Part shown: in pieces, positions 41,318 to 49,564 of the stretch
Layout: each line of letters opens with the position of its first letter
How positions within the stretch are numbered: the stretch's first letter is position 1
Assembly (NCBI RefSeq): GCF_011308835.1
Contig: NZ_JAAOHY010000006.1
Coordinates: 158,818 to 222,817, forward strand
Origin: Paracoccus xiamenensis
Lineage (GTDB): Bacteria; Pseudomonadota; Alphaproteobacteria; Rhodobacterales; Rhodobacteraceae
Length of the DNA stretch: 64,000 bases
Reading direction: 5' to 3'
Notes under the pieces: generated by a model
Told to the model about the DNA's origin: nothing
The model's database searches: none
What the model saw: only the letters and a program-made list of their open reading frames with translations
Made by a program: the position numbers and the translations under genes

Positions 41318-41346
41318 TTGTGCAACATGCGGATGAATGGTATACA
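41318..41346 (+). promoter_or_regulatory. Candidate acnA promoter
   Basis: TTGTGC (41318-41323) and TATACA (41341-41346) are spaced by 17 bases. The -35 region lies within a GTTGC-N6-GCAAC inverted repeat (41311-41326), and an ATACAA direct repeat (at 41342 and 41352) overlaps the -10 box. These are possible regulator sites; none matches an operator I can name. Confidence 0.5.
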
Positions 41347-41450
41347 ATCGCATACAAACAACGATCCGGCCCCTTGAAACGACTCCTCTAATGGGGCATC
41401 TCAAAGCTTGAAGCGACCGCCGTACCCATCCAACCGACAGGGAGGCCACC

Positions 41451-44219
<2,769 letters not shown>

Positions 44220-44238
44220 TTAAATCCAACTGAACGAC

Positions 44239-44268
44239 AAACCCCCGGCAACTGTGCCGGGGGTTTTC
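44239..44268 (+). terminator. Intrinsic terminator of acnA
   Basis: AACCCCCGGCA pairs with TGCCGGGGGTT around the ACTG loop, followed by TTTTCATTTTG. A textbook rho-independent terminator 20 bp after the acnA stop. Confidence 0.9.
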
Positions 44269-44301
44269 ATTTTGTCGGGTCAGGGCTTGCTTCCTTCAAT
44301 T

Positions 44302-44327
44302 ATTCGATTAATCTGGATATATCGAAT
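44302..44327. promoter_or_regulatory. ArsR-type operator
   Basis: ATTCGAT (44302-44308) and ATCGAAT (44321-44327) are a perfect inverted repeat with a 12-base spacer, in an A/T-rich stretch ending 14 bases before the arsR start. The palindrome fits ArsR/SmtB-family operators, so arsR is probably autoregulated through it and derepressed by arsenite. Confidence 0.72.
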
Positions 44328-44341
44328 CATAGGGGGCCGCG

Positions 44342-44698
44342 ATGAACCAATCGCAGGCATTGGCCGCACTTTCGGCACTTGGGCAGGAAACCCGCCTCGA
44401 CACGATCCGGCTGCTGGTCAGCGCCGGGGCTGACGGACTGGCAGCTGGTGAGATCGGCGCGAAACTCGGGATCGTGCAGAATACGCTGTCGACCCATCTG
44501 TCGATCCTGACGCAGTCCGGCCTAGTAAAATCGCAACGAGAGGGCCGGGTGATCCGCTATTTCGCCGATATGGACGGCATGTGCGGCTTGATGGGCTATC
44601 TGCTGGAGGATTGCTGTGCCGGACAGGTCGAATGCTGCGATGGCAGTTTCCAGTGCAGCGCACCCGCGCAGGAGGGTGCCGCAAGTGGCTGCTGCTGA
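44342..44698 (+). CDS. arsR: ArsR-family metalloid-responsive repressor
   Basis: A 118-residue winged-helix repressor. The DNA-binding part has LGIVQNTLSTHLSILTQSGL and the wing REGRVIRYFADMDG. Cysteine pairs lie near the C-terminus (EDCCAGQVECC and the final GCC), which could bind As(III). The binding cysteines are not in the alpha-3 ELCVCDL motif of the E. coli type, so sensing uses a C-terminal site as in other proteobacterial ArsR proteins. First gene of arsR-aqpS-arsC. Confidence 0.92.
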   Translation: MNQSQALAALSALGQETRLDTIRLLVSAGADGLAAGEIGAKLGIVQNTLSTHLSILTQSGLVKSQREGRVIRYFADMDGMCGLMGYLLEDCCAGQVECCDGSFQCSAPAQEGAASGCC

Positions 44699-45359
44699 TA
44701 AGCTTGGGCGACAACTGGTTGCCGAAGCCATCGGCACCGGCTTTCTGGTCGCGGCCGTCGTCGGTTCGGGCATCATGGCTGACCGGCTGACCGCCGATAC
44801 GGCCATGGCGCTGATGGGCAACACCATTCCGACCGGCGCGATCCTTTTCGTGTTGATAACCCTGCTCGGTCCGGTTTCGGGCGCGCATTTCAATCCGGCG
44901 GTCACGCTGGCCTTCGCGCTTGGCGGCGATATGTCCCGCAACGTCGCGCTCCGCTATGTGCTGGCGCAGATTTGCGGGGGGATCTCCGGTGCCGTGCTGG
45001 CCCATGCCATGTTCGATCTGCCACTTTTGCAGATCAGTCAGACCGATCGTGGCGGCGCCGATCAGTTCCTGTCTGAAATTGTCGCCACCTTCGGTCTTGT
45101 CGCGACGATCTTCGCGGGGCTGCGCACAAGCCCGCAGGCGATACCGGCGCTTGTCGGTCTTTATATCACCGCCGCCTATTGGTTCACCGCATCGACCAGC
45201 TTCGCCAATCCGGCCGTTACCATCGCCCGGGGACTAACTGACACGTTTTCGGGCATCAGCCCCGGCAATATCCTCATCTTCATTGTGGCGCAGGTGATCG
45301 GGGCGGCCGTCGCGGTGCCGTGCTGTCGCTGGCTGTTCAGGGAAAGGCAAACCGCATGA
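44685..45359 (+). CDS. aqpS: Aquaglyceroporin of the arsenic operon (AqpS-like)
   Basis: A 224-residue MIP-family channel with six helices and both NPA boxes (HFNPAVTLAFALGG and FANPAVTIARG). In rhizobia an aquaglyceroporin replaces ArsB: arsenate is reduced inside the cell and arsenite leaves through the channel. The gene order here, between arsR and arsC, matches that system. GTG 44685 has AGGAGG 9 bases upstream and overlaps the arsR end. The longer frame from 44616 is less likely. Confidence 0.87.
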   Translation: MAAADKLGRQLVAEAIGTGFLVAAVVGSGIMADRLTADTAMALMGNTIPTGAILFVLITLLGPVSGAHFNPAVTLAFALGGDMSRNVALRYVLAQICGGISGAVLAHAMFDLPLLQISQTDRGGADQFLSEIVATFGLVATIFAGLRTSPQAIPALVGLYITAAYWFTASTSFANPAVTIARGLTDTFSGISPGNILIFIVAQVIGAAVAVPCCRWLFRERQTA

Positions 45360-45787
45360 GCGTCGTCATCCATCACAACCCAGGCTGTGGCACCTCTCGC
45401 AATGTGCTGGAAATCATTCGCGCCGCAGGGATCGAGCCGGTGGTGATCGAATACCAGGTGACGGGATGGACCCGCCCGCAGTTGCTGGGCCTGTTCGCGG
45501 CGGCGGGACTGACGCCGCGGCAGGCGCTGCGCGTGTCGAAAACCCCGGCCGAGGAAATGGGCCTGACCGATCCGGCCATTCCCGATGATGCGCTGATCGA
45601 GGCGATGATCGCGCATCCGATCCTCGTCAATCGTCCGATCGTCTGCACTCGAAAGGGTGTGCGCCTGTGCCGCCCGTCCGAGACGGTTCTGGACCTGCTG
45701 GATCAGCTGCCGAAGGGCCCGCTATTCAAAGAGGACGGAGAGATGATTCTGGATGCGAATGGAAGGCCGCCGGCGCAGAAGGGCTGA
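45356..45787 (+). CDS. arsC: Arsenate reductase, glutaredoxin-dependent type
   Basis: Reduces arsenate to arsenite. A 143-residue ArsC-family protein with the catalytic cysteine at C11 in HHNPGCGTSRN, and the conserved arginines in NRPIVCTRKGVRLCRPSE. ATG 45356 overlaps the stop of the channel gene (ATGA). Completes a three-gene resistance operon without ArsB or ArsH. Confidence 0.94.
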   Translation: MSVVIHHNPGCGTSRNVLEIIRAAGIEPVVIEYQVTGWTRPQLLGLFAAAGLTPRQALRVSKTPAEEMGLTDPAIPDDALIEAMIAHPILVNRPIVCTRKGVRLCRPSETVLDLLDQLPKGPLFKEDGEMILDANGRPPAQKG

Positions 45788-45862
45788 CAGGGTCGTGTGG
45801 GGGACGTTCGGTCGCGTGCCGCCAGTACGCATCGTGCGGAATCGCGGGTCGATTCGCGGGCT

Positions 45863-46636
45863 TTAGCCCCGAAACAATGCCTCGATCCTGGCGGCTTCCT
45901 CGGCCAGCCCCCAGGGCGGATTGACCACGAACATGCCGGATCCGACCATGCCGTGACCGGGCTTTGCGGGCGGGAAGTGGACCTCTGACTTCAGCGCCTC
46001 GGGGAAGGCCTGCGACAGTCGCGCGACCATGCCACGCTGGCGGTCATCGGTCAGTATCGGATACCACAGCGCCAGTGTGCCGACATTCCACTTGCGGGCG
46101 ATGTCCTGAAAGAAGCCGGGAATTTCGGTGTAATCGGTTTTGACCTCATAGCTGGGATCAACCAGCATCAGCCCACGGCGCGGGGTGGGCGGGGTGATGG
46201 TGCGGGCCATTTGGAATCCGTCCTGGCTGTACAGCTTGGCACGGCCTGCCACTTGCGCCAGCGCCGCATGCTCGGCCGGGTGCATCTCTGCCAGATGGGC
46301 GCTGTCGCCGCGACGCAGGAAATGCTGCGCGATCAATGGCGAGCCGGGATAGGCATGGTCGCCATGCTGCCGGCGAACCGATGCCAGCGCCCGCATCAGC
46401 GGGTGATCTTCGTCCAGCCATGCGCCGCGTTCGGCGCGTCCGAGACCGGCATCCGCCTCGGCTGTTTTCCGGGCCTCGGCCGAGGACAGGTCGTAAAGCC
46501 CGCGCCCGGCATGGGTTTCCAGATAGCTCAGCGGTTTGTCCTTGGCGGTCAGGTAATCCAGCGCCCAGGCCAGCAGCGCGTGCTTGTGCAGATCGGCCGC
46601 GTTCCCGGCGTGATAGATGTGCTGATAGGACAACAT
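45863..46636 (-). CDS. rlmJ: 23S rRNA (adenine(2030)-N6)-methyltransferase
   Basis: Methylates A2030 of 23S rRNA. 257 residues, starting MLSYQHIYHAGNAADLHKHA, the typical RlmJ N-terminus, with SAM-binding YLETHAGRGLYDL and the catalytic-motif region LMLVDPSYEVKTDY (DPSY where many have DPPY). It begins 34 bp downstream of the last hairpin of the small-RNA array on the same strand, so read-through from the array promoter is possible. Confidence 0.92.
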   Translation of the reverse strand: MLSYQHIYHAGNAADLHKHALLAWALDYLTAKDKPLSYLETHAGRGLYDLSSAEARKTAEADAGLGRAERGAWLDEDHPLMRALASVRRQHGDHAYPGSPLIAQHFLRRGDSAHLAEMHPAEHAALAQVAGRAKLYSQDGFQMARTITPPTPRRGLMLVDPSYEVKTDYTEIPGFFQDIARKWNVGTLALWYPILTDDRQRGMVARLSQAFPEALKSEVHFPPAKPGHGMVGSGMFVVNPPWGLAEEAARIEALFRG

Positions 46637-46670
46637 GCGCCCTTATCCCGCAGGCTTGCTGAAATGAAAA

Positions 46671-46740
46671 GCGGCGACGCCCAGGGAGGAGGAGGGGCGC
46701 CGCCGCGACAACGCTGGCCCAGGGAGGAGGAGGGGCCGCG
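46671..46740 (-). ncRNA. CcsR-like double hairpin, unit 5, with terminator-like end
   Basis: The 5' hairpin (46712-46740) has 8 bp with one bulge. The 3' hairpin (46671-46706) has a 12-bp stem with one G:U and is followed on the - strand by TTTTC, so it may also act as the transcription terminator of the array. rlmJ starts 34 bp further on. Confidence 0.78.
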
Positions 46741-46746
46741 TATAGC

Positions 46747-46815
46747 TGCGATACAGGCAGGGAGGAGGAAGCCTGCATCGCATATTCCGACCCAGGGAGG
46801 AGGAGGGGCCGGATA
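46747..46815 (-). ncRNA. CcsR-like double hairpin, unit 4
   Basis: The 5' hairpin (46783-46815) has about 8-11 bp including one G:U. The 3' hairpin (46747-46782) has a 12-bp stem with one G:U. Its hairpins resemble those of the neighbouring units, consistent with a duplication of about 75 bp. Confidence 0.8.
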
Positions 46816-46821
46816 TAGGGT

Positions 46822-46889
46822 GCGACACAGGCAGGGAGGAGGAGCCCGCATCGCTAACGTCACACCCAGGGAGGAGGAGGGGCGGACGT
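46822..46889 (-). ncRNA. CcsR-like double hairpin, unit 3
   Basis: The 5' hairpin (46857-46889) has about 10 bp with one bulge. The 3' hairpin (46822-46854) has an 11-bp stem with three G:U pairs on the - strand and is clearly related to the 3' hairpin of unit 4. Confidence 0.8.
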
Positions 46890-46901
46890 GTTCAGTTTAA
46901 A

Positions 46902-46978
46902 GCGGCGTCCCCGAGGGAGGAGGAGACGGGGACGCCGCCGCACCAACAGAACCCAGGGAGGAGGAGAGGGTCCCGTCG
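46902..46978 (-). ncRNA. CcsR-like double hairpin, unit 2
   Basis: The 5' hairpin (46944-46978) has an 11-bp stem with three G:U pairs on the - strand; on the + strand these are three A:C mismatches. The 3' hairpin (46902-46938) has a perfect 12-bp stem. It is separated from unit 3 by the A/T-rich TTTAAACTGAAC, the best candidate cleavage site in the array. Confidence 0.8.
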
Positions 46979-46987
46979 TATCTTGGC

Positions 46988-47057
46988 GGTGGCGCCTCCA
47001 GGGAGGAGGAGGGAGGCGCCACCTGAACCCGGACCCAGGGAGGAGGGAGGGTCGGGT
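46988..47057 (-). ncRNA. CcsR-like double hairpin, unit 1
   Basis: First unit in transcription order. The 5' hairpin (47027-47057) has a 9-bp stem with one bulge and loop UCCCUCCUCCCU, a one-base variant that still contains CCUCCUCCC. The 3' hairpin (46988-47023) has a perfect 12-bp stem. The linker to unit 2 (46979-46987) is a likely processing site. Confidence 0.8.
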
Positions 47058-47067
47058 ATCTGCGTTC

Positions 47068-47292
47068 TTACTTGCCCCAGGCTGCCTCGGTGGCGATCCG
47101 GGTGATCATGCTGCGGTGAATGCCCAGATCCGCCAGTTCGCGGTTCGACAGGTTGGACAGTTCATTCACCGTCTGGCGATACACGGCACGACGGGCGCGG
47201 GCTTCCTGCAAGCGCACGATCATGCCCATAAAGCCGGTGCCGGCAGCGCGTTCGCTGCGTGCGGTATGGGTCAGGGTGTTCGTTGCGGCCAT
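47068..47292 (-). CDS. DUF1127 small protein upstream of the hairpin array (CcaF1-like)
   Basis: A 74-residue basic protein. The N-terminal half is helical and Arg-rich (VRLQEARARRAVYRQT). The C-terminal half is the DUF1127 core NLSNRELADLGIHRSMITR. In R. sphaeroides the DUF1127 gene before the CcsR RNAs encodes CcaF1, an RNA-binding protein affecting those RNAs; position and family match here. Ribosome binding site weak (GAAG). The stop lies 10 bp before the first hairpin, so one transcript carries both. Confidence 0.88.
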   Translation of the reverse strand: MAATNTLTHTARSERAAGTGFMGMIVRLQEARARRAVYRQTVNELSNLSNRELADLGIHRSMITRIATEAAWGK

Positions 47293-47847
47293 TGTACTAT
47301 CGCTTCATCTTACGGTTCGGTTCGGACGGTGCAGCCATCTGCGCCGTTGAGATCAACATGGCCCCTATGCTGCGCTTGCACAACGAACATTCGGTCAATG
47401 CTGCTATGCAGCAAACGCAAGACTTTCGAAAATCAGTCGCGTAATGTGACGGTACTGTTACAAAAATTATTTTTGCGTGAATGTTAGCGCTGGACAGAAG
47501 TTGCCGTTTCCGGCAGGTTTCGCGACCTGTTCGCCGCGTTGTCCTATTTAAGTGGCAGCTTCGCATCAGCAAGGAGATTGTAACGCCGCGTCATGTGGTC
47601 GGGCCACTTGAAAAGCCTTCCCTGCGGCGGCCTGTCGCAGACCTCGGGTAAGACGCCAGCCCGGACAGGCTGTTGCTTGCGTCGGTTGGGTGGTCGGCCG
47701 GATGCGCGCAATGCGCGTTCGAATCGGCGTTCATGGCAGCAATCTCCCCTAGGCCGAGAAAACCTCGATTTAAAGGTATTTCGTCCTATCAGGGTGAATG
47801 GACATTTCTACCAACAGCGGCGAAAAGGCAATGTAAGAGGGGGAAAC
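47293..47847. other. Intergenic region between DUF1127 gene and YcxB-like gene
   Basis: About 555 bp without a convincing gene. The open frames crossing it do not resemble proteins. It holds the promoter side of the DUF1127/hairpin transcript on the - strand and, in the 47400-47480 part, an A/T-rich block with the palindrome AAAAATTATTTTT. A strong AAGGAG at 47570 is not followed by a start codon at useful distance. Confidence 0.5.
47355..47384 (-). promoter_or_regulatory. Candidate heat-shock-sigma-like promoter for DUF1127/array
   Basis: On the - strand GTTGTGC and GGCCATGTT are separated by 14 bases, a weak match to RpoH-type elements (TTG in the -35, CCAT-T in the -10). It lies about 63-92 bases before the DUF1127 start. 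The R. sphaeroides locus is driven by RpoHI/RpoHII, which is why this type was sought. Weak match; other promoters are possible. Confidence 0.28.
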
Positions 47848-48072
47848 ATGGCGTCTTCGCACAGCTTTACCGTGTCTTACGATCGCCGGATCGTCCGCGA
47901 TGCCATCCGGGCATTCGTGCTGCACCGCTGCTTTCGCGAGCAGAAGGGGCTCTGGCTGGCTGAGTGCGGCCTGCTGCTGTTTCTGGGGTGGCGTTTTGCC
48001 GGCGGACGTCATGGCTGGCCAGAGTTGGTCCTGCTTGTCCTCGTGCTGTTGCCCCGGTCGTCGTCGCGATGA
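47848..48072 (+). CDS. YcxB-like membrane protein, N-terminal part (split gene)
   Basis: A 74-residue frame starting MASSHSFTVSYDRRIVRDAI, with GAGGGGG before the ATG at 47848. It has a soluble start, then two hydrophobic stretches (LWLAECGLLLFLGWRFAGG and LVLLVLVLLP) before it runs out of frame at SSSR-stop. The N-terminal FTVSYDR...AIRAF...R pattern fits YcxB-family proteins, whose C-terminal domain is found in the overlapping next frame. A one-base change near the CCCC run at 48052-48055 would fuse both into one protein of about 163 residues. Confidence 0.65.
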   Translation: MASSHSFTVSYDRRIVRDAIRAFVLHRCFREQKGLWLAECGLLLFLGWRFAGGRHGWPELVLLVLVLLPRSSSR

Positions 48073-48338
48073 TTCGCAGCTCCTATAGTCGCAACTCGCT
48101 GGGCCGGCTGCGCCAGATGCGCGCGCCCGAGGCGCGCTTCGTTCTGGATCAGCGGGGCGTTTTCGCCGCGTCCGAGCTGGGCGAAACGCTGATACCCTGG
48201 GACCGCATCACCGAGGTCTGGCAGCGCCCTGAAAGCTGGATGATCTTCTTTGGCCCCAGCCAGTTCATCACCATGCCCATCCGCGAGATCCCCGAGGAGG
48301 CCCTGGGCTACCTGCGCCGGAACCTGCCACGCGGCTGA
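48069..48338 (+). CDS. YcxB-like protein, C-terminal part (split gene)
   Basis: An 89-residue frame whose sequence (FVLDQRGVFAASELGETLIP, WDRITEVWQRPESWMIFFG, MPIREIPEEALGYLRRNL) looks like the C-terminal soluble domain of YcxB-family proteins. In this frame the bases before 48069 read on as hydrophobic APVVVAM, continuing the membrane segment of the preceding frame. ATG 48069 overlaps the stop of the first part (ATGA), so coupled translation of two pieces is also possible. Frameshift mutation, sequencing error or true split cannot be told apart from sequence. Confidence 0.6.
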   Translation: MIRSSYSRNSLGRLRQMRAPEARFVLDQRGVFAASELGETLIPWDRITEVWQRPESWMIFFGPSQFITMPIREIPEEALGYLRRNLPRG

Positions 48339-48340
48339 GC

Positions 48341-48355
48341 CGGGAATTCATGGGA
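48341..48355 (+). promoter_or_regulatory. MraZ-box-like cluster 1
   Basis: CGGGA and TGGGA repeats spaced 10 bp apart, beginning 2 bp after the YcxB-like stop; a weaker TGCGG follows at the same spacing. MraZ is known to bind TGGGN repeats separated by five bases. Confidence 0.5.
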
Positions 48356-48418
48356 ACGCCTGCGGTCCATGGGGCCGTATGTCGGAACGCGTGGCGCATC
48401 GGTTGGGGCGAGGGCTTT

Positions 48419-48433
48419 CGGGAATATGTGGGA
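48419..48433 (+). promoter_or_regulatory. MraZ-box-like cluster 2
   Basis: CGGGA-N5-TGGGA, nearly the same 16-mer as clusters 1 and 3 (CGGGAAT, three variable bases, GTGGGAA or ATGGGAA). Confidence 0.5.
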
Positions 48434-48461
48434 ACAGCCCGGTTGGGGGGCGCTCGAGTGC

Positions 48462-48476
48462 CGGGAATGCATGGGA
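48462..48476 (+). promoter_or_regulatory. MraZ-box-like cluster 3
   Basis: CGGGA-N5-TGGGA again, 43 bp after cluster 2. The three copies look like a directly repeated operator half. Confidence 0.5.
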
Positions 48477-48585
48477 AAGGCGACCCTGATCCGAATCACC
48501 GCCGCGTGATGGGCCGTGATTTTGTGCGGCTGGGCGTCTTTTTGCCCGTCGAGTTGCGGATTTTTGGCGCATGACCATCGTCTGA

Positions 48586-48610
48586 TGGGATTTTCTGGGA
48601 CAGCGTGGCG
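48586..48610 (+). promoter_or_regulatory. MraZ-box-like cluster 4
   Basis: TGGGA-N5-TGGGA-N5-TGGCG: three repeats on the 10-bp period, close to the classical MraZ box. Confidence 0.6.
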
Positions 48611-48748
48611 GCCCTGCATCTACTACCACATTTAGTATGATTTGTTCGGTTGCTGCCAATACCTGCGCAATGCTGCGCAGCGGCGCGAGGATGTTCCCCC
48701 GGTGTTCACGCCCGTTCACATCCGCTCACGCGGTGCTTGCCCAAGATT

Positions 48749-48773
48749 TTCCATTGCGTCCCATAAATTCCCA
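48749..48773 (-). promoter_or_regulatory. MraZ-box-like cluster 5, inverted, near a candidate promoter
   Basis: On the - strand TGGGA-N5-TGGGA-N5-TGGAA, three repeats on the 10-bp period. It overlaps a possible + strand promoter (TTGCCC at 48737-48742 with CATAAA at 48762-48767, spacer 19), where repression by MraZ would be expected. This is the cluster closest to mraZ, 273 bp before its start. Confidence 0.6.
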
Positions 48774-49045
48774 TGTCATCACGGGGTCACGGAGACGGGC
48801 TTCAAGGGGCGATCAAGACCCCGAAGGCGATAGCAGGCTTCATACAGGCACCCCGCTTCCGAACAAGATGGTCCCAAGTGCGAGCAGCACCTCCCCCAAG
48901 GTGGCACCAGGGACCAGCCCGCCAACGATGCGGGCCCCAGAGATGGGAACGAGGGCGGCGGATCGGGCAGTGGCAGCGGCCCGGTCCGCCTTTCTTTTCC
49001 GGGGTCCCGGGAAGGAAGCGACAGGATCGAAGGAGAGGCGGGCCG

Positions 49046-49561
49046 GTGGCGCGCAAGTTCAGAGGCTCGGAAGAGGTAAAGGTGGATGGCAAGGGTCGCA
49101 TGTCGATCCCGGCCCGTTTCCGCCGTATCTTCGAAGCCGGCGATCCTGACTGGAAGCCCTCTGACCGGACACGCATGATCGTCGTCTACGGTCCCGAAAG
49201 CTGGAAAAAGCTTGAATTCTATACAGTCGACGCGGCCGAGCGTATCGACGACGAGATCGACCAGTTGCCACGCGGGTCGCAGGAACGACTTTGGCTGGAA
49301 ACCCTGATGAACGGCATGGCGACCGAGGCCGAGATCGACACCGATGGCCGCCTGGTCCTGCCTCAGAAGCTGCGCGACAAGATCGGGCTGGATGATGGCG
49401 CCTTCTTCACCTCGAAAGGTGATTTCATCGAGGTCTGGAGCCCGGCGAACTATTCCGAATCCAGCGGCTCGCTGGAGGCGTTCATGTCGCAATTCCCGGC
49501 CGATTTCGATCCGCGCAGCTTCCTGGCTGCCGCGCCCGATCAAGAACCGCGCGAGGGTTAG
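49046..49561 (+). CDS. mraZ: Division/cell wall cluster transcriptional repressor MraZ
   Basis: Dodecameric AbrB-like DNA-binding protein that controls its own operon. Two MraZ domains are visible: KVDGKGRMSIPARFRR near the start and DTDGRLVLPQKLRDKIG in the second half. 171 residues from GTG 49046 (MARKFRGSEEV); AGGAG lies 11-12 bases upstream. The start was chosen by homology since the frame is open further left. First gene of the dcw cluster; rsmH starts 3 bp after its stop. Confidence 0.94.
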   Translation: MARKFRGSEEVKVDGKGRMSIPARFRRIFEAGDPDWKPSDRTRMIVVYGPESWKKLEFYTVDAAERIDDEIDQLPRGSQERLWLETLMNGMATEAEIDTDGRLVLPQKLRDKIGLDDGAFFTSKGDFIEVWSPANYSESSGSLEAFMSQFPADFDPRSFLAAAPDQEPREG

Positions 49562-49564
49562 GCC

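Larger units (their letters stand above)
46671..47057 (-). ncRNA. Array of ten CCUCCUCCC hairpins (CcsR/cuckoo-like small RNAs)
   Basis: Ten hairpins in 387 bp, each with a different GC-rich stem but the same loop. On the - strand the loop reads UCCUCCUCCC(U); all ten contain CCUCCUCCC. Arms, in + coordinates, begin at 46671, 46712, 46747, 46783, 46822, 46857, 46902, 46944, 46988 and 47027. Arm mismatches on the + strand are almost all A:C, which are G:U pairs on the - strand; this fixes the transcribed strand. The hairpins group by spacing into five double units with 0-5 base internal linkers and longer, mostly A/T-containing linkers of 6-12 bases between units. A DUF1127 gene lies 10 bp upstream. 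This is the layout of R. sphaeroides CcsR1-4 and the alphaproteobacterial 'cuckoo' family, whose loops are anti-Shine-Dalgarno-like. Confidence 0.88.
48339..49045. other. Long regulatory region upstream of mraZ
   Basis: About 707 bp without a supported gene. The left 430 bp hold five MraZ-box-like clusters (listed separately). The right 270 bp are open in frame with mraZ but read as basic, Pro/Arg-rich sequence without family resemblance and probably form the mraZ leader. Confidence 0.55.

Noticed and set aside
46671..47057. CRISPR-like array: regularly spaced 11-bp identical repeats with about 30-bp 'spacers'
   Set aside because: The repeat is too short, the 'spacers' are inverted-repeat arms of hairpins centred on the repeat, and no cas gene is near.
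46671..47057. CsrA/RsmA-type sponge RNA on the + strand (GGA in loops)
   Set aside because: On the + strand the stems contain A:C mismatches that are G:U on the - strand, and the upstream DUF1127 gene is on the - strand. The + reading is a mirror effect.
46888..47487. Long + strand frame through the hairpin array (Arg/Gly-rich protein)
   Set aside because: It is a translation of the repeated AGGGAGGAGGA loops and stems. The RNA evidence (G:U pattern, DUF1127 gene) places the real transcript on the other strand.
47593..47847. In-frame N-terminal extension of the YcxB-like gene
   Set aside because: The sequence does not look like protein, and a strong GAGGGGG ribosome-binding site marks ATG 47848.
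48773..49045. In-frame extension of mraZ to 48773
   Set aside because: The extra 91 residues are Arg/Pro-rich without similarity to MraZ. The family N-terminus begins at the GTG at 49046.
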